The notes under the pieces were generated by a model. That model saw nothing but the letters and a program-made list of their open reading frames with translations. It was not told the DNA's origin and did no database searches. A DNA stretch of 6,567 nt. Origin: JAAETI01 sp964195945. GTDB taxonomy: Bacteria; Actinomycetota; Acidimicrobiia; Spongiisociales; UBA5794. Both the position numbers and the translations under genes were made by a program. Positions 5,438-6,567 of the stretch are shown here, piece by piece; position 1 is the first letter of the stretch, and the number at the start of each line of letters is the position of its first letter. Location: positions 1-6,567 of the forward strand of contig CAXMRC010000077.1 in assembly GCA_964195945.1 (NCBI GenBank), written 5' to 3'.

Positions 5438-6562
5438 ATGGAGACGACGACGGACTTTGTGGTCATTGGCGGTGGCATCGCGGGAGCATCCGCCGCATAC
5501 GAGCTGGCTTCCCACGGAAACGTGCTGTTACTCGAGCGGGAGCGTATCGCCGGATACCACACGACCGGGAGATCGGCCGCGTTGTACACGGTGGCCTGGG
5601 AACGCGGCGTGCTCCGCAGCCTGACGCTGGCCAGTCACGAGTTTCTCCAGGACCCTCCTGCGAACTTTGCCGATCAGCCGATACTCTCCCCATTGCCGGT
5701 TCTCATGATCGGGCGTGCCGACCAGCGTCGTAGTGTCGAAGAGCTGCACACCGAAGCCGCAGAGTACGTCAACACCACCCTGATCGACGGTGTTGCCGCC
5801 CGGGAGTGGTGTCCGTTGCTGCGACCGGGCTATGTCGAGTTAGCTGCCTTGGAGTCGGGGGCGCAGAGCATCGACGTTGACGCTCTCCACCAGGGTTTCC
5901 TTCGGGAGACTCGCCGCCGCGGGGGCTCGGTGATGCTGGGGTGTGGCGTCGAAAGAATCGAGAGGTCTCACCCGGGTTGGACCGTGTTCGCAGGCGACCT
6001 TACGGTGCACACGCACGCGGTCGTCAATGCCGCTGGTGCCTGGTGCGACGTGGTGGCGACCATGGCAGGTGTTACACCGATCGGCCTTGCGCCCAAACGG
6101 CGGACCGCGTTCAGCTTCGCCGCTCCGACGGATGTCGACCTGGCGGGAATGGCGACGGTGATCGACGTTGACGAGAAGTTCTATTTCAAGCCCGAGGGCG
6201 GTCAGATAATGGGATCGCTGGCCGAGGCAACAGCGATGGAACCTCACGATGTTCGGCCCGAGGAGATCGATGTCGCCCTCGCCATTGAGCGGATCGAGGC
6301 CGCAACCGAACTCCACATCAGGCATGTGAAACGAACCTGGGCGGGATTGCGTTCGTTTGCGCCAGATGGTGTTCCCGTGGTCGGCGAGGATCCTGAAGCT
6401 CCTGGTTTCTTCTGGCTGGCCGGCCAAGGCGGGTCGGGAATAATGACGTCGCCTGCGATAAGTCGAGCCATTGCCGGGCTGGTCACATCAGGGAGAATCC
6501 CGGCCGCGCTGCAACAGCTGGGAGTGGATGGCGACGCTCTTGCGGTGCAGCGTCTGCGGTAG
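5438..6562 (+). CDS. FAD-dependent D-amino-acid dehydrogenase-like oxidoreductase (DauA-like)
   Basis: This enzyme belongs to the DAO flavoprotein family and probably oxidises the C-N bond of a D-amino acid or a related amine; 374 residues. The N-terminal dinucleotide-binding motif is VIGGGIAGASAA (9-20), followed by LLERE (31-35), GYHTTGRSAALYTVAW (39-54) and DVDALHQG (146-153). VNAAGAWCD (196-204), PKRRTAF (219-225), WAGLRSFAPDG (301-311) and GQGGSGIMTS (329-338) follow. These closely track Pseudomonas aeruginosa DauA as I remember it. Arg222, Tyr249 and Arg305, which hold the substrate carboxylate, are kept. DauA residues His48, Tyr53, Glu87 and Gln336 correspond to Leu49, Trp54, Val88 and Met336 here, so arginine is unlikely to be the substrate. 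The start aligns well with DauA although no ribosome site precedes it; translation may be leaderless. No signal peptide or membrane segment is seen. Confidence 0.88.
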   Translation: METTTDFVVIGGGIAGASAAYELASHGNVLLLERERIAGYHTTGRSAALYTVAWERGVLRSLTLASHEFLQDPPANFADQPILSPLPVLMIGRADQRRSVEELHTEAAEYVNTTLIDGVAAREWCPLLRPGYVELAALESGAQSIDVDALHQGFLRETRRRGGSVMLGCGVERIERSHPGWTVFAGDLTVHTHAVVNAAGAWCDVVATMAGVTPIGLAPKRRTAFSFAAPTDVDLAGMATVIDVDEKFYFKPEGGQIMGSLAEATAMEPHDVRPEEIDVALAIERIEAATELHIRHVKRTWAGLRSFAPDGVPVVGEDPEAPGFFWLAGQGGSGIMTSPAISRAIAGLVTSGRIPAALQQLGVDGDALAVQRLR

Positions 6563-6567
6563 AGCGG

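Overview
The window looks like a chromosomal piece of a moderately high-G+C actinomycete. The minus strand carries the order truA, rplM, rpsI, glmM, glmS, the usual actinobacterial arrangement that joins the end of the ribosomal-protein cluster to amino-sugar synthesis. GTG starts, short gene overlaps and protein style fit Actinomycetota. An Acidimicrobiia-like lineage is my guess from gene order; the sequence alone does not prove it.

Minus strand, right to left: a small five-helix Yip1-like membrane protein (3565-4098) overlaps truA (tRNA pseudouridine synthase) by 4 bases. After a 106-base gap holding a good promoter, rplM (L13) and rpsI (S9) follow, overlapping by one base. glmM (phosphoglucosamine mutase) comes 41 bases later. 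A 291-base non-coding stretch then precedes glmS, of which only the first 73 codons lie inside the window. GlmS makes glucosamine-6-phosphate and GlmM converts it to glucosamine-1-phosphate, the route to UDP-GlcNAc and peptidoglycan. Growth-linked translation genes and cell-wall precursor genes are therefore probably expressed together. The glmS leader contains several perfect hairpins, and one of them pairs the glmS Shine-Dalgarno sequence. It is a candidate regulatory RNA.

Plus strand, from 4220: an aldo/keto reductase with a complete catalytic tetrad is followed by a 231-base non-coding gap and then an FAD-dependent oxidoreductase (5438-6562) that closely resembles D-arginine dehydrogenase DauA. 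Several residues lining the substrate pocket appear changed, including the glutamate that binds the guanidinium group, so its substrate is probably not D-arginine. The gap holds a hairpin just after the reductase stop, a perfect 48-bp tandem duplication with an internal inverted repeat, a 15-bp palindrome, and a -10 box placed for a leaderless mRNA.

I found no mobile-element genes, CRISPR array, tRNA or rRNA. The core genes are ordinary. The parts most worth a second look are the glmS leader, the 48-bp tandem repeat and the altered active site of the DauA-like enzyme. I cannot point to a clearly new multi-gene system here.
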